From: Xylona heveae TC161
Lineage: Eukaryota; Ascomycota; Xylonomycetes; Xylonales; Xylonaceae
Assembly: GCF_001619985.1 (NCBI RefSeq)
Contig: NW_017264194.1
Span: 1,793,511 to 1,857,510 of the forward strand
Reading direction: 5' to 3'
Length of the DNA stretch: 64,000 nucleotides
In this document: positions 10,079-22,149 of the stretch, one piece after another
Layout: every line of letters starts with the position of its first letter
Numbering within the stretch: the stretch's first letter is position 1
Position numbers and translations under genes: made by a program
Notes under the pieces: model-generated
What the model was told of the DNA's origin: nothing
Seen by the model: only the letters and a program-made list of their open reading frames with translations
Database searches by the model: none

Positions 10079-13000
10079 ATGAGGGTGGTAGAAGTTATTA
10101 TCGATGTAAGATCTAGAGATTCCTATGCATTCTAGTCGGCTGACGATGCTCTGTAGGGTTTCAAGTCGTACGCGACGCGTACCGTCATTTCTGGATGGTG
10201 AGTGGATTTTCTTTGAGCATGATATTGGTTTTCCCTCAACCTTCGCATGGCGATGCATTGGCAGCAGTCTATACCCGGCCCAAATCATTGTCATATGCAG
10301 GACAATCGGAAAGACGCGATTGCTCCTTTAAAGGAAATTTGCGCAATGATTGCAACCGTGCAATATCAATTAGAGCAGATGGTTGTCTGACAACAACTAG
10401 GGACGAGAGCTTCAATTCCATTACCGGTCTCAACGGAAGTGGAAAGTCCAACATTCTCGATTCGATATGTTTTGTCCTCGGTATTACGAACATGTCCACT
10501 GTGAGGGCGCAGAACTTGCAGGTAGGTTAGACCGGGTAGAGCGATCACGTTCCCTCCAGAAGCAAATTTTGAAGTGCATTGGAGCGATGCTTTTCTAATA
10601 CCACTTCCAGGATCTCATCTACAAACGAGGCCAAGCAGGCGTAACGAAAGCCAGTGTGACAATAGTTTTTGACAATCGCGACACAAGTAGAAGTCCGATC
10701 GGTTTCGAGGAATACGCCCAAATATCTGTTACTCGCCAAATCGTCCTGGGTGGTACGAGCAAATATCTAATCAACGGTCATCGAGCGCAACAGCAGACTG
10801 TGCAGAACCTATTTCAGTCAGTGCAGCTCAACATCAACAACCCGAACTTCTTAATTATGCAAGGTCGCATCACCAAGGTTCTTAATATGAAACCTGTGGA
10901 GATTCTCGCAATGATTGAAGAGGCTGCGGGCACGAGAATGTTCGAGGACCGGAGAGATAAGGCGTTCAAAACAATGGCAAAGAAGGAAATGAAAGTCCAA
11001 GAGATTACAGAACTTCTGAAGGAAGAGATTGAACCGAAGCTTGAGAAACTTCGGACGGAAAAACGGGCATTCTTGGACTTTCAGCAGACACAAAGCGATC
11101 TCGAACGCTTGACAAGGCTGGTTGTTGCGCATGATTATATCAGGAACAAGGATAAGCTAAGTCATTCTGCGAATGAGCTTGATGCCAAAAAGCTGCGTGC
11201 GAGATCCCTTGAAGAATCCGCTGCTCGACTTAAAAATGAGATTTCCTTGCTTGAAGAGGATGTCAGGCGGGTCAAGGCGGCCAGAGACAAGGAACTCCGG
11301 AAGGGAGGGAAATTTCAGGCTCTTGAAGACGAGGTCAAGGCTGCCTCTCATGAAATGGTACGGTTGACGACCGTGCTCGAGCTAAAGAAATCTAGTGTCT
11401 CCGAAGAATTGGAGAGGCGGAAGAGCGTCGAAGCCACAGTCAAAGAAATCGAGGCTCAGCTGAAAGAAAAGACCAAGGTCTACGAAAAGCTCCAGGCTCA
11501 ATACGACGCGGCGAAGGACGAACTCTCGAAACAGACGGATGAGGTCGAGAAGAAAGAAGAACTACTGCAGACTTTGCAAATCGGTGTAGCATCCAAGGAG
11601 GGCCAAGAAAGCGGATATCAAGGACAGTTGCAGAAGGCCAGAGACAGTCTTAGCTCCGCGACCACCGAGCAGGAACAGGCGAAACTGAAAATAACACATC
11701 TCCAAAAGCGCATCAAGGAAGAAGAGCCGCGTGCGCACAAAGCTAAGGAGCAAAATTCCGGTTTGCTGAAAGAACTGCAAGGTTTGCAAGCCTATGCCAA
11801 GAAGCTAGAGGCAGAACTCAGTCGACTCGGGTTTGAGCATGGAGCCGAAGAAAAATTGCATCAGCAAGAAAAGACTTTGCAGCAGAAGATCCGTGAATTG
11901 CGCGAGCAATCGGAGGCTATGAAGAGAAAGGTCTCCAATATCGACTTCACCTACCAAGATCCCGTTCCTGGATTTGACCGCAGTAAAGTCAAGGGCTTGA
12001 TAGCCCAGCTATTTTCACTCGACAAGGACAAAACGATCGCCAGTACAGCGCTTGAGATTTGCGCCGGCGGTAGATTGTACAACGTGGTGGTTGATAGCGC
12101 AGAAACTGGTACTCAGCTCCTGCAAAATGGCAAACTTAGAAAGAGAGTTACGATCATCCCGCTCAATAAGATTTCTGCATTCAAAGCTTCGGCGGAGGTA
12201 AGTCTGGGATGATCATGTTACAGGCTAGCTGGTGTTGACGTTGAAGTAGAGAATTGGCGCCGCTCAAAACATTGCTCCCGGAAAAGTCCATTTGGCATTG
12301 TCACTCATAGGTTATGATGAGGAGATCCAAGCCGCCATGGATTATGTATTTGGCTCTACACTAATCTGCGCAGATGCAGACACCGCAAAGCGCGTGACAT
12401 TTGACCCATCCGTGAGGCTGAAGAGCGTAACCCTCGAGGGAGATGTCTACGACCCGTCTGGAACCCTTTCTGGAGGGAGTGCTGCCAGTTCTGCTGGTGT
12501 GCTCGTTGTTCTGCAGAAGGTCAACGAGATTAATAAAGAGTTGGCAGCTCACGAAAATGCGCTAGCTGAGCTTCATGCTATGATGGTGAGGGAGAAGAAA
12601 CGGATTGATGCCGCTCGGAAAACACAGCAGGAGCTCGATCTCAAAACCCACGAGATTAGGCTGACGGAGGAACAAATCAATGGCAACTCTTCATCATCTG
12701 TGGGTTTACTGCTTGCAGGATATCGCGTGGAGTTCAACATGGCTGACACCCATATAGATTATTCAAGCAGTTGAAGAAATGAAACAGAACGTCGAGCAGC
12801 TCAAGAAGGATATTGTTGAAGCTAAGGCACGGCAGGAACAGTCAGCACAGGAGATCAAAATCATTGAACGCGACATGAAAGAGTTCAGTAGCAACAGGGA
12901 CGACAAACTGGCCGAACTGCAGAATTCGCTTGAGAAGCTGAAGAGAAGTCTGAGCAAAAATTCGGCGACAGTGAAAGCCCTGCAAAAGGAGCTGCAGAAT

Positions 13001-14245
13001 TCGCGGCTCGAAGCTGAACAAGCCGGTGGTGATCTTGCGGCAGCGAAGGAACAGCTTGAAGAGGTGGATGCAACTCTGAACGCGCAGCAGGAGGAGACGA
13101 AAGGGCTCTTGCAACAACAAGCGCAAGTCAAGGTAAATTTCAAGCCTCCCTGATGTGTCGCAAACTTTGCTTGAGCCTGCAAGACGCTAATTGTTTACCT
13201 GGACAGGACGCGCATGACATTGCACAGGCCCGACTGGATGACGAGCGGACTAAACTCTCTGGATTTGACGAAGAGCTTCGTTCTCTTGAGGACGCCTCTC
13301 GGACCAAGGCCTCCCGCATTACTGAGGAGGGCCTTGAGATGCAGAAGCTTGGTCATCAGATCGAAAAATTCCAGAAGGAACAACAAGCCGCATCGCAGCT
13401 AGTTGCCCAAATGGAAAGTGAGCATGAGTGGATACCTGATGAGAAAGACAGTTTTGGCCGTTCTGGAACGCCATATGACTTCCACTCTCAGAACATTGCC
13501 GAGTGTAAATCATCGCTGCGGAATCTGACCGAACGCTTCCAAGGCATGAAAAAGAAGATCAATCCAAAGGTCATGAACATGATTGACAGCGTCGAGAAGA
13601 AAGAGATCGCACTGAAGAACATGATGAAGACGGTTATTCGTGACAAGCGTAAGATCGAAGAAACTATCAGCAGTCTCGACGAGTACAAGAAAAAGGCTCT
13701 CCACAAGACCTGGACCAAAGTGAATGCGGATTTCGGACAGATTTTTGCAGAATTGTTACCCGGCAGCTTTGCCAAACTCGATCCTCCCGAGAACAAGACC
13801 ATTTCTGATGGCCTCGAAGTCAAGGTCCAGCTTGGCAAAGTCTGGAAGCAGAGTTTGACTGAATTGAGTGGTGGTCAACGGTATGTTCTTTTGCCCCTTG
13901 GAACTTGAACCTATGGATTGTTTTCGCCTTTGGCATGCTCAACATCAAGTGCATTGACTGACTTGAAAAATGTTATATAGGTCCCTGATTGCCCTCTCTC
14001 TCATCATGGCCCTCCTCCAATTCAAGCCTGCCCCCATGTACATTCTCGACGAAGTGGACGCCGCCCTCGATCTCTCGCATACCCAGAACATTGGCCGCCT
14101 GATCAAGACCCGCTTCAGGGGCTCTCAATTCATCGTTGTTAGTCTGAAAGACGGCATGTTCCAGAACGCCAACCGCATCTTTAGAACTCGTTTCAGCGAA
14201 GGCACGAGTATCGTGCAAGCTCTCACTCCCGCGGATATGAAGTAG
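10079..14245 (+). CDS. smc2: Condensin subunit SMC2
   Basis: Eight exons (10079-10105, 10157-10197, 10401-10521, 10611-12197, 12250-12699, 12758-13132, 13207-13880, 13981-14245) give 1,179 residues, the expected length. It is a core ATPase of condensin, compacting mitotic chromosomes with SMC4. The order of parts is canonical: Walker A GLNGSGKS at about 32-39; a long coiled coil; a hinge around genomic 11950-12500 ([32 protein letters not shown]); a second coiled coil; signature LSGGQR near 1087-1092; and Walker [12 protein letters not shown] near 1112. The start [15 protein letters not shown] is the exact family N-terminus and lies on a 27-nt first exon. Intron 2 is longer than its neighbours (203 nt). 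Confidence 0.96.
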
Positions 14246-14825
14246 GCGGTTTTTTTGGTGGTGCGACATATTTCGGTGCAATTAGTTCAATGAGCGAAAA
14301 GAAAATGCGCAACAGCATGTGGTATCTCCCTTTAAGTGTGAAACGTGGTTTGAGGAGTAGTCTTGCCTGCGAGAAGGTTCGTTGGCTGTTGGGTTTCTGG
14401 TAGAACGGAAAGGCTTTGGACGGGTTGGCTATTGTTTAGGACCAGGGGACTAAGTGTCGGATTTGGCGTCATACTTCACTTTACTTTGACTTTTCTCGGT
14501 GCATGTCGTTCTTCTTCTCTTCTTTAATGCGGCGCCCGATATTCTTGTCTGGATTTGGTATATAAGGAAGTTCTCAGGAGTATACTGTATATCATTTTTG
14601 GCAATGCAAGATATTTTTTACCTCGTCAACATCTTCGATCAAGTTATCATCTTGTCCTAACGAGTTGTCCCACAGTATAAAGTGTGTTTATTCGCGTTAA
14701 TTTGTATTAAAATGCACTATTTGGAAAGTAGCCCCGGATAGTGACATGAGGTTGAACTATTTTCCCTAGTATTTGTTCTAGACCGACACCCCAATTGAGA
14801 GATTACCAGACACGCATACCATAAT

Positions 14826-14872
14826 TAATATATATGTATATATATGTATATAAGGTATATATATCTTGAAGA
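14826..14872. repeat. AT-rich TATATG/TATA microsatellite
   Basis: A run of alternating TATATATG-like units in the smc2 downstream region. It is simple sequence with no coding potential. Confidence 0.7.
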
Positions 14873-15381
14873 TAGGTTGCCTGGGACTCGGAGGAGCGGA
14901 GAGGGTGATAAAAATATGAAGGGAAAGACCAAAAAAAACATGCGACAGCGGGGATTCGCTGGTCGTCACCGACCCAACTACTAGTCCACCGATCTGAGGC
15001 TTATGTATGGCAGAGCGGACGGGATGCCCAGTTCTCCTCAGTCTATGGTCGCATGTACCAGAAGCTTTCAGTATCAAAATCTATATACCTCCATTTCAGG
15101 GGACTTTTCTGCCGGCATTTGTTCCTCCTCGCTCGCCGTGGCTCGGTGGTCTCCATGCGTGGTAACCTAACCAGGTCAGTACCTCGGACGAGGCCAGGGC
15201 GCCATAAATGGCTTTATATGAATCGACAGAAGAAAAAATATAGAGAGTAGATATGACACGTAAGATCTAGATGAATGCAATATTATATCTGCGTAATTTT
15301 GGTGGTGATATGTTGTTATGAACGGGTGAGATGGCAAATTGAATCGCAATAATAGAAAATATATAAAAATGAAAGATTTTG

Positions 15382-15455
<74 letters not shown>
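15382..15455. repeat. Long poly(dA) tract interrupted once by TTTT
   Basis: About 43 A, then TTTT, then about 27 A. The flank to 15500 is purine-rich (AGAGAG, GAGGAGGAAGAGG). No element with terminal repeats or a target-site duplication was recognised beside it, so it is called simple sequence and not a retroposon tail. Its length in any one read may be unreliable. Confidence 0.85.
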
Positions 15456-15457
<2 letters not shown>

Positions 15458-16255
15458 GAGAACAAGAATAAGAGGAGGAAGAGGAAATAAAGATTAATGA
15501 AAAGAAATAATAAATGAATATTTTTTTTTAGAGTTTCAAACTGGAGATGAGATGCGGCAAACGAGCTTCTGGTTGTGGTTCGTGGTTTCGCTCCCAAACG
15601 TCAGTCAAAAATTCGATATAGAAAATTTACTCTAGAAGTCAAGAATAATTTCATCCAAGCATCCCGAGTCACAGTCACTTGAATATACATGCATTATTTA
15701 TACAAATGGTGAAAAAATTCCTTTTGAGCTCACAGGTTGGTTATTTTGAATTATTACAGGTCTTCATATTCATAGTTCAATTTGCAATCTCCCATAGACA
15801 ATGTGAAAAACTAGTCAAGAAAGCAGTATCCATGTTGATAAGCTTTGCATGCCTTCTAGGATCTTTTGACATCTCCAGCACTGTTGGACACAGTCAGTCT
15901 ATACAAAGCATGCAAGATAACTTAGTCTGTTTTGCCTGAAGAAATGGTGACCAAGATCTTATCGCTCTAGTGAATCTTATCAGACGACCACGTATTATTG
16001 TCATCGCTTCCAGAGCGTCCGCGGGCTAATTGTCAACTGAATCCTCCAGCACCAAGTCGTGCATGTGCTTCCCCAATTCTCTACCAGGAAGTCCCTTTGT
16101 CTCTGCCTGGTGTGAGGCTATCCTCTGAAGATAGATTTGATCTGTCTTCGTTCACCACATAACCTGCACGTCAATCGTTTCGTGCAGCTGTTTCCCTACC
16201 GCAACCCCGCGATCCTCTGACGCCCAATTAATCTCGCGCTCTCCAGTCGCTCACT

Positions 16256-16967
16256 ATGGCGGAGCAGACGCTCAGCATCCCTCAATTGATAGCTGTCGGG
16301 CTCATTGGATTCTTTCTCATTCGCTGGCTCTTCTTCTCTCCCTCCAGCAATGCCGGCAATCGCAATGCTCAAGCGTCAGGAGCGAGACAGACGGCCGCTC
16401 GTCGCGTAGATCCTCAGCAGGTCGAACAAGTGGCACAAATGTTCCCACAAGCTTCTCGGAGGGATATCCAATGGGACTTGCAACGAAACGGTGGTAGCGT
16501 AGCCGCCACCGTGGAGAGAGTGCTGAGCGGCAGATTGGAAATGGTATGAATCATCCCTTCTCTTCCGTTTCATTGATCGCCAGTCGTTCACATACCCTAT
16601 GTCGTATTGAGCTTGGCAGAGCCAGTCTGTGTGTAATTTGTTCTAATGAAATACTATTGAATAGGCCCCGCCGTCCTTCCAGCCGCTGAATTTGACACCC
16701 AGTCCTGTTGCAATAGCCACAACGACCTCCCGAACCTCAACACCGCATAAAGCCAAATATCCGGACCTTATCACCAGATACAATCTAGGCTCGCGAGTGA
16801 AAGCAACAGAGGCTGCGGCATCATCTACTTCACCGGCACCGGCTTCCAAGCAGGGATGGTCGCAGAATAAAACTGAGCGCCAGTCATTGATGCAACAGCG
16901 AAAAGAGGAGATGATTCTCGCGGCGCGCCGGAAAATGGAGGACAAGGACAAGCAGAAGGCGCCGTAA
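16256..16967 (+). CDS. cue1: CUE-domain ER membrane protein (Cue1-type)
   Basis: Two exons, 16256-16543 and 16665-16967, encode 196 residues. Residues about 8-28 form one membrane helix (IPQLIAVGLIGFFLIRWLFF). A CUE ubiquitin-binding domain follows at about 49-96, with the MFP motif (QVAQMFPQASRRDIQWDL) and the distal VERVLSGRLEM helix. Yeast Cue1 anchors the E2 enzyme Ubc7 to the ER for ERAD. The C-terminus has a basic helix (RQSLMQQRKEEMILAARRKM) that fits the Ubc7-binding region. Length and layout fit Cue1; AMFR/gp78-type proteins are excluded because there is no RING. Confidence 0.88.
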
Positions 16968-18024
16968 TTTTCAGTCTTATCTACTTCCATCTGAAAACAG
17001 ATGTTTTCAGAACTTTGGCGTTTACTTCCTCTATTGGATTTTCCTCCTTCCCTCCGACTTATTCCCTGCTCCGGCCTTTGGGATAGAATGGCAACTGCAT
17101 CGCACCCAGGCGCATCTTTTTCATTGTTCTTAGCACTATATGGCGATGGCGGTTATTGTGCTTTTCGTCCTTTTCTCGTCTGTGGTTTACAGTATCTTTG
17201 TGCGCTTAGACTTGTACAATCAAGGCCTCACGGTAACGCTGTGCAGATTTACAGCACAGGTCCGGTCGAAAATAGGCAATTGTAAATTCTCAATCCATGG
17301 TTAAAATGCTACAATTTCGAGGTTATACTCGCATCAAAAGCAGAGGTGCAGTGTCCGCGTAATGCGAAGAAATGATGTAGGTACAGCCAAGTTAAGTATT
17401 TGTCTTGCTCTACCACTCGGCCTGGCAAATATTCTCTTTTAGGTAGAAGACGAAGACGATGTGAACCAGAATGACATGTTTATCACGATGCAGGCGTCAA
17501 CGCGTTCAATACTTCGTAGTTCCAGTGGATATTGACATAGGTAGTTTACTGCATAATCATTGGGTAAGAGTGGATGTAGCGCCCGCCCAAGAAGGGTCCC
17601 CCAACAAACTCACTCCGTAGCGGCGAAAGAGAGAACTTGCTCGTTCCTGTTACGTCAGCTGAGCTGACAAGCTACCCCTTCACACTGTAGCTCAGCAACC
17701 CGAGGTCTCCGACCACCAGGACCCCTCTCAACCCCACCAATTTGGCGTGGTCCCGGCGCATGCAAAGGCCGGTCCCGCCCCACGAGCCCAAGAGTTAACA
17801 AGTCAGGTCACGCCTAGATCTAGTTTCCCGCAACACGACGGAAAGTCACCATCTTTCTTCAATATACCTATCTCAATAACCTTGAAGGATTATTTGTAAG
17901 TTGCTGTCTTTCCTCCCAATATTTCCCTATTTCCAACGCCGTGGTGTCTTGTATTTTGTGTCTGAACTGAAAGCTTATACTTTACGTTTCTACCAGAATA
18001 ACATAACATTTTTTTTCATACATT
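16968..18024. other. Intergenic region upstream of the ACBP gene
   Basis: About 1.06 kb. A GC-richer block near 17580-17830 contains CT/CCCC tracts and the ACBP promoter. No ORF with protein-like composition was found. The 94-codon frame at 17001-17285 has no recognisable features. Confidence 0.45.
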
Positions 18025-18704
18025 ATGGCGCAGAGCCCCGAGTTCGAGCTGGCCGTTAAGCAGGTCAAGCAGCTGACGAAGCCGCTGGGTCCCGAGGACA
18101 TGAAGAGAGTAAGCTTCACCTTATTTTTCGGCGCCTTGGTGTAGCTCTCTCCCGCACTCGAAGGAGAAGCGAGTTTGCATAAATTAGCTTCCACGAGGAA
18201 AAAGAGAAGAGCGGCACACGGCGTATTTTGTGAATGCGCGCAAGGTCTATTCTTGGTCCTAGCTGAGGCTGACATGAAGCTTCCGTTTGTGTACAGTTAT
18301 ATGGTCTCTACAAGCAGGCTACCCAGCCTCAGACTCTCGATGAGTTCTACGCCAACGTGAAGAAGCCGGAGGGCATGTTCAACTTCAAGGTAAATCGCTT
18401 TTCCTACTACTACTGCCATCTTTTTTCGAGGAGGAATAGATTGCAGGTCGCTCCATTTGAGCTACTAGAGCGAGGATTTCTATATGCAGAATGAAGCAAA
18501 CCCCTTCGTGGAGATCGTTCCAGCAAGATACTGATGTGGCTTTTCAATTCATAGGAGAAGGGCAAGTACGCCGGATGGGAGCAGGCCGTGAAGGATGCCC
18601 CCACTGGTGAGGAGGCTCAGAAGCTCTACATTGAGTTCGTTGAGTCCCTCAAGGAGAAGTACGCCTTCGACCCCAACAAGGAGCCCGAGTCCGTCAAGTC
18701 TTAA
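18025..18704 (+). CDS. acb1: Acyl-CoA-binding protein
   Basis: Three exons (18025-18108, 18297-18389, 18555-18704) encode 108 residues, a little longer than the 86-residue minimal protein because of a C-terminal extension (FDPNKEPESVKS). The four-helix ACBP fold is evident from FELAVKQVKQL, LYGLYKQATQ (the YKQAT acyl-CoA-binding motif) and GKYAGWEQA. It carries medium- and long-chain acyl-CoA esters in the cytosol. Both introns (188 and 165 nt) are long for this genome, common in highly expressed fungal genes. It converges on TDP1. Confidence 0.95.
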
Positions 18705-18978
18705 GCTCGTAATCCATACTGGACTGCAATCAGCGCGCAAGACCTCTAGTTGCGTGTCGGTGTGGAAAGCACTAGACATAGAGCAAAGAAATCTATAGCA
18801 TATATTTTGGGCCTACACGCCGACCGGCTCTTGTTCTCATTAAGCATTAAATATAAGATTTTTAACGTTGCCCAGAGGCAGCCAAGTATCTCCCCAATTT
18901 GGCTTACGTTATGTCTTACTTCAGTCAAGCTCTAAGCTCATGCAAACGGCTTCAGATCAATAATCCGCTGGTTTCCAT

Positions 18979-21092
18979 TTAGTCGTAGCTTACGTTGTAA
19001 CTCCTTCCCATCCAGTCCGGCTCGGCGTAGCTTGAGGTGGCACACCAAGGCATATCAATAGGCCGATACGGCACGAGAGGAAGGTTGTAAGGCATCCTGA
19101 AACCAATGACGTTAGTATCCTTACTTTGCGACACGCTCTTCTCATCAGAGGACAAGAATTCATTGACCGTGTCCAAATTGGGGGCGTCCTGCTTGAAGAC
19201 TGGAACCATAATGCTTGTCCCGCTCTCCGATCCCTGGTCAGATGAAGAGCTCGATGGCGACTGGCTGAAGAGCTCCGGCCAAACAACGACACCGATCTCC
19301 CAACTGCAGATACGCACTTCGCCTGTGGCGTTTATTGCACTGCCCCACGCTTGCGTGGACATGTTCGCAGAGGTTATCATTGCCCAGTCGATTTGTTTGG
19401 CACTGGAGTCAGAGAAGCGGATATAAGTTTTGATATGGGGCGCGGCTCTCCTCCTACCAGCATCTCGAACAAGTTCCGGATTACTACGCGAGAGATGATC
19501 TCCATCGCCTGCCCAATGTGATAAATACGGTTTCATGTAAGCTACCTGCTTTGCTTGTGCGGCAGTTTGGATCTTCATATGAATAGACGAGCCCGACTGG
19601 TAGCCGTCCAGGGATCGTCTAATTTCATCGGCAGTGGGAAATATAACTGAAAACTTTGGCTTCCGCGAACGCTGGTCTTTAGTCCGGGGGCCTGTCGTTG
19701 CTAGGGTAGGGAAAAAAGTCTCTTTGAGATATCGGTCTGTTTGACCGAGGCTGGCAATAGAAGATACCTGATCCAGAGTAAGTCTTCAGATATGTCAAAT
19801 TGATAAGTATGAATTGGATCTTTACCTGCACAATAATATGAGGAGGACCTGAGTCATTGCTCCTGCTCGAGACAGGCACATGTTTCAGGACCCTCTCTAG
19901 ACCGGGCCATCCCCAGAGCGGTTCATCTTTCGAGTCAATCTGTGCCGGCTTTTGCTTGCAAGGTGTACTTGCAACCAATGCGGCTTTCACTCCACTAAAA
20001 TCGTATTTGCCCAGTTGTGCAGTCAAAGATCCGGTCTTTGCTTTGCCATATGCACGGAGGTAAGCCAGCAAATCATTCTTGAATCTGACCCCGCTACCAA
20101 TCTGGCCTGAGGAGCTAGTAGAGTTCTCTTTTGCTGCATGTCCAGGAAACAAGGGTAACAAAGGTGAGCGCCAGACGGCTTGGCACATGTTTGTCCAATC
20201 CTGCGGGATCATATTTGCCGTATGAATGACAACCCTGCCGAAAATTAACCACCGGAATCCCCTTCACCACTGCTATAACGGCGCTCTTACTGTGCACAAT
20301 CATCATGTCTGAGCAGTATCATCATTTTGGAATGATGTGTACCAAATGGCTCAGGCATATAAGCAGTAATTAGTCTCAGATTCTTATACTGCTTTGCAGA
20401 TTCCTACCGAGCAGATCACCACGTCAGCTACGGAGTTACACACAGCTTGTCTCTTGATGTTATTAAACGGGGAAAAGAAAAAAAGTTTACCTCCAACATG
20501 ACTCTATGATGATCTTCTTTCTTCCATGATCCATGCATGACCCTGACTTGTACCAGGTGCCCTATGTCTTCATCAAAGGAGCCCCTAAAACCATTAACGA
20601 CCTTTCCTCCGCCCAAACCTAATACCTTTAGGGAAGAAAAACGTACATGAGAAAATCAAGATCAAATAGATAATTGAATTGCCAGCATTCTTTTATCAGA
20701 GGGTCACCGAGAATGTCCTTGAGTTGGACCGTATCGATATTGTTCTGGGCAGAAAGATCCCGGATCCGACTAAGTTGTATCGGCGAAGGAACTATCTTCA
20801 TATTCGTATTCCCACCGGCATCTGCATTTTCAGATGCTTTCGCAGGAATACTCTGGGATCGACATTCCGAGCCATTTCTTGAAGACGATGGAGGGCTAAT
20901 AGAGCGCTCTAGAGAAAATAGCAATTGTCCTTTGCGAGGTTCTCTTGGTAAGTCGCTGTCATTTGCTTCAGAGGTGCCTTGATGCTGATGCTGATGCTGG
21001 TGATGTTCAACAGTCGTAGTGGTTCCATTTCCAGCGGCTTGTGCCGTCACCGTATCAAGACGCCGCCTTTTTGCGGCGGGCAGCCCATCCAT
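18979..21092 (-). CDS. tdp1: Tyrosyl-DNA phosphodiesterase 1
   Basis: Reading from the minus strand, the exons are 21092-20647, 20584-20491, 20403-20291, 20234-19826 and 19767-18979, encoding 616 residues. The enzyme hydrolyses 3'-phosphotyrosyl links left by stalled topoisomerase I, in the nucleus. Both HKD half-sites are present: H204-x-K206 in FGTHHSKMMILLRHDD, and H465-x-K467 with N489 in HIKTYIRFSDSS...ITSANMSTQAWG. The N-terminus has a basic AAKRRRL stretch, a likely nuclear signal, and a His/Gln dipeptide run. The poorly conserved N-terminal 100 residues are normal for the family. The four splice junctions restore conserved blocks such as FLMGSFDEDIGHLVQV. Confidence 0.94.
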
Positions 21093-21395
21093 GTTCCCCT
21101 ACTGCACGTAGTAGTAAGGGGAGTTTAGAAGAGCTCGACGCTTGCAAGTTCAGCGGGGCATGCATGCATTCATGGAAAGTTATTGCAGAGGTACTTCCGT
21201 CACGTCATTGTGCTAGAGACATACTCAAGAGTGTCTGCATATAAGAACATGTGTTTGTCTAATTTCAGGATTTGCTTTCAGGATAACCTTTATAAATATG
21301 AAATGCAGTGGCTGTAGTGAGTGAGAACGTTGTGGAAGAGTACATTCGTTCACATCCCATCATATATGATTTTATGCCGCAATATAGTATCAAGT

Positions 21396-21502
21396 GGTCG
21401 GTTAGCTCAGTTGGTTAGAGCGTGGTGCTAATACCTAACGGTTCCTTACTCAGTAAGGGAAAGTTAACGCCAAGGTCGCGGGTTCGACCCCCGTACTGAC
21501 CA
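21396..21502 (+). tRNA. tRNA-Ile (anticodon AAU) with 33-nt intron
   Basis: The mature part is 74 nt: acceptor GGTCGGT/ACTGACC, D-arm GCTC...GAGC, anticodon stem TGGTG/CGCCA with loop CTAATAA, and T-arm GCGGGTTCGA. The intron occupies 21434-21466, directly after position 37, the canonical eukaryotic site. The intron contains a CCTTAC/GTAAGG hairpin. A second copy lies at 27167-27277. No poly-T terminator is obvious within the first 10 nt, but CTTTTT follows at about 21511. Confidence 0.96.
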
Positions 21503-22149
21503 TCTAAACATATCTTTTTGCCAACCGTTTGCGCCTCAAACCCACCAGAAAGCTTTGCTGCGGTTGTTTGATAGGATCCTGAGTTTCTTTTTGCTACCTC
21601 TCTCTTCTATCACTTGCGGACTCTTTAATTTGCCTTCTTTTCTCAATGACTACCTTGGATTTGGGACTTCCGGGTAATTATCCAATTTAGTGAACCTCTC
21701 TAAGGCAGAGATCCAAATTGTTCATCACCTAGTTTTGGGGTGCGGTTCCGTTGGCCCAACCGAATCTGCTTCGCGGTTGCACTTTACTATTTGCTAAGGA
21801 AGACTAGGAGCCAGATTCATATAGAGAACAGCAGAAATTATCAATCACCATAGCACTGACAGAAGACAGAGTCGAGTTCATTGTTCTTTGGCAAGAGCAG
21901 CAAATGTTCTTGTATTGCGGCGATTCCCCCGGCTCCACGGTTTGACTAAGTAGTTATGAAACAAGCATTTTCCACGATTTCCCTTACGAAAGTGTTAATC
22001 CGCAAATGAAACTCCGACGACCATAAGCCACACTGAGACCGAGTGCATGATCTTCCATTAAGCAGCAGATGAAAAAAATCAAACGAAAACCGTGGGAATA
22101 GAGAGGTGTGTGTGTCTTTGCAATATCAAGCGTCGGAACGATACCACAG
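21503..22149. other. Intergenic region between tRNA-Ile and NOT2
   Basis: About 650 nt, including the tRNA terminator and the NOT2 3' UTR. It has no gene-like content. Confidence 0.4.

Larger units (their letters stand above)
14246..16255. other. Gene-poor AT-rich region with TA and poly(dA) tracts
   Basis: Two kilobases without a credible gene. It holds a TATATG-type dinucleotide stretch (about 14826-14872), a poly(dA) tract (15382-15455) followed by a purine-rich tail to about 15500, and scattered short ORFs of low-complexity composition. The last 200 nt before 16256 are the CUE1 promoter and leader. Confidence 0.5.

Noticed and set aside
12763-13182. 139-codon frame antisense to smc2
   Set aside because: Shadow of the coiled-coil codons of SMC2.
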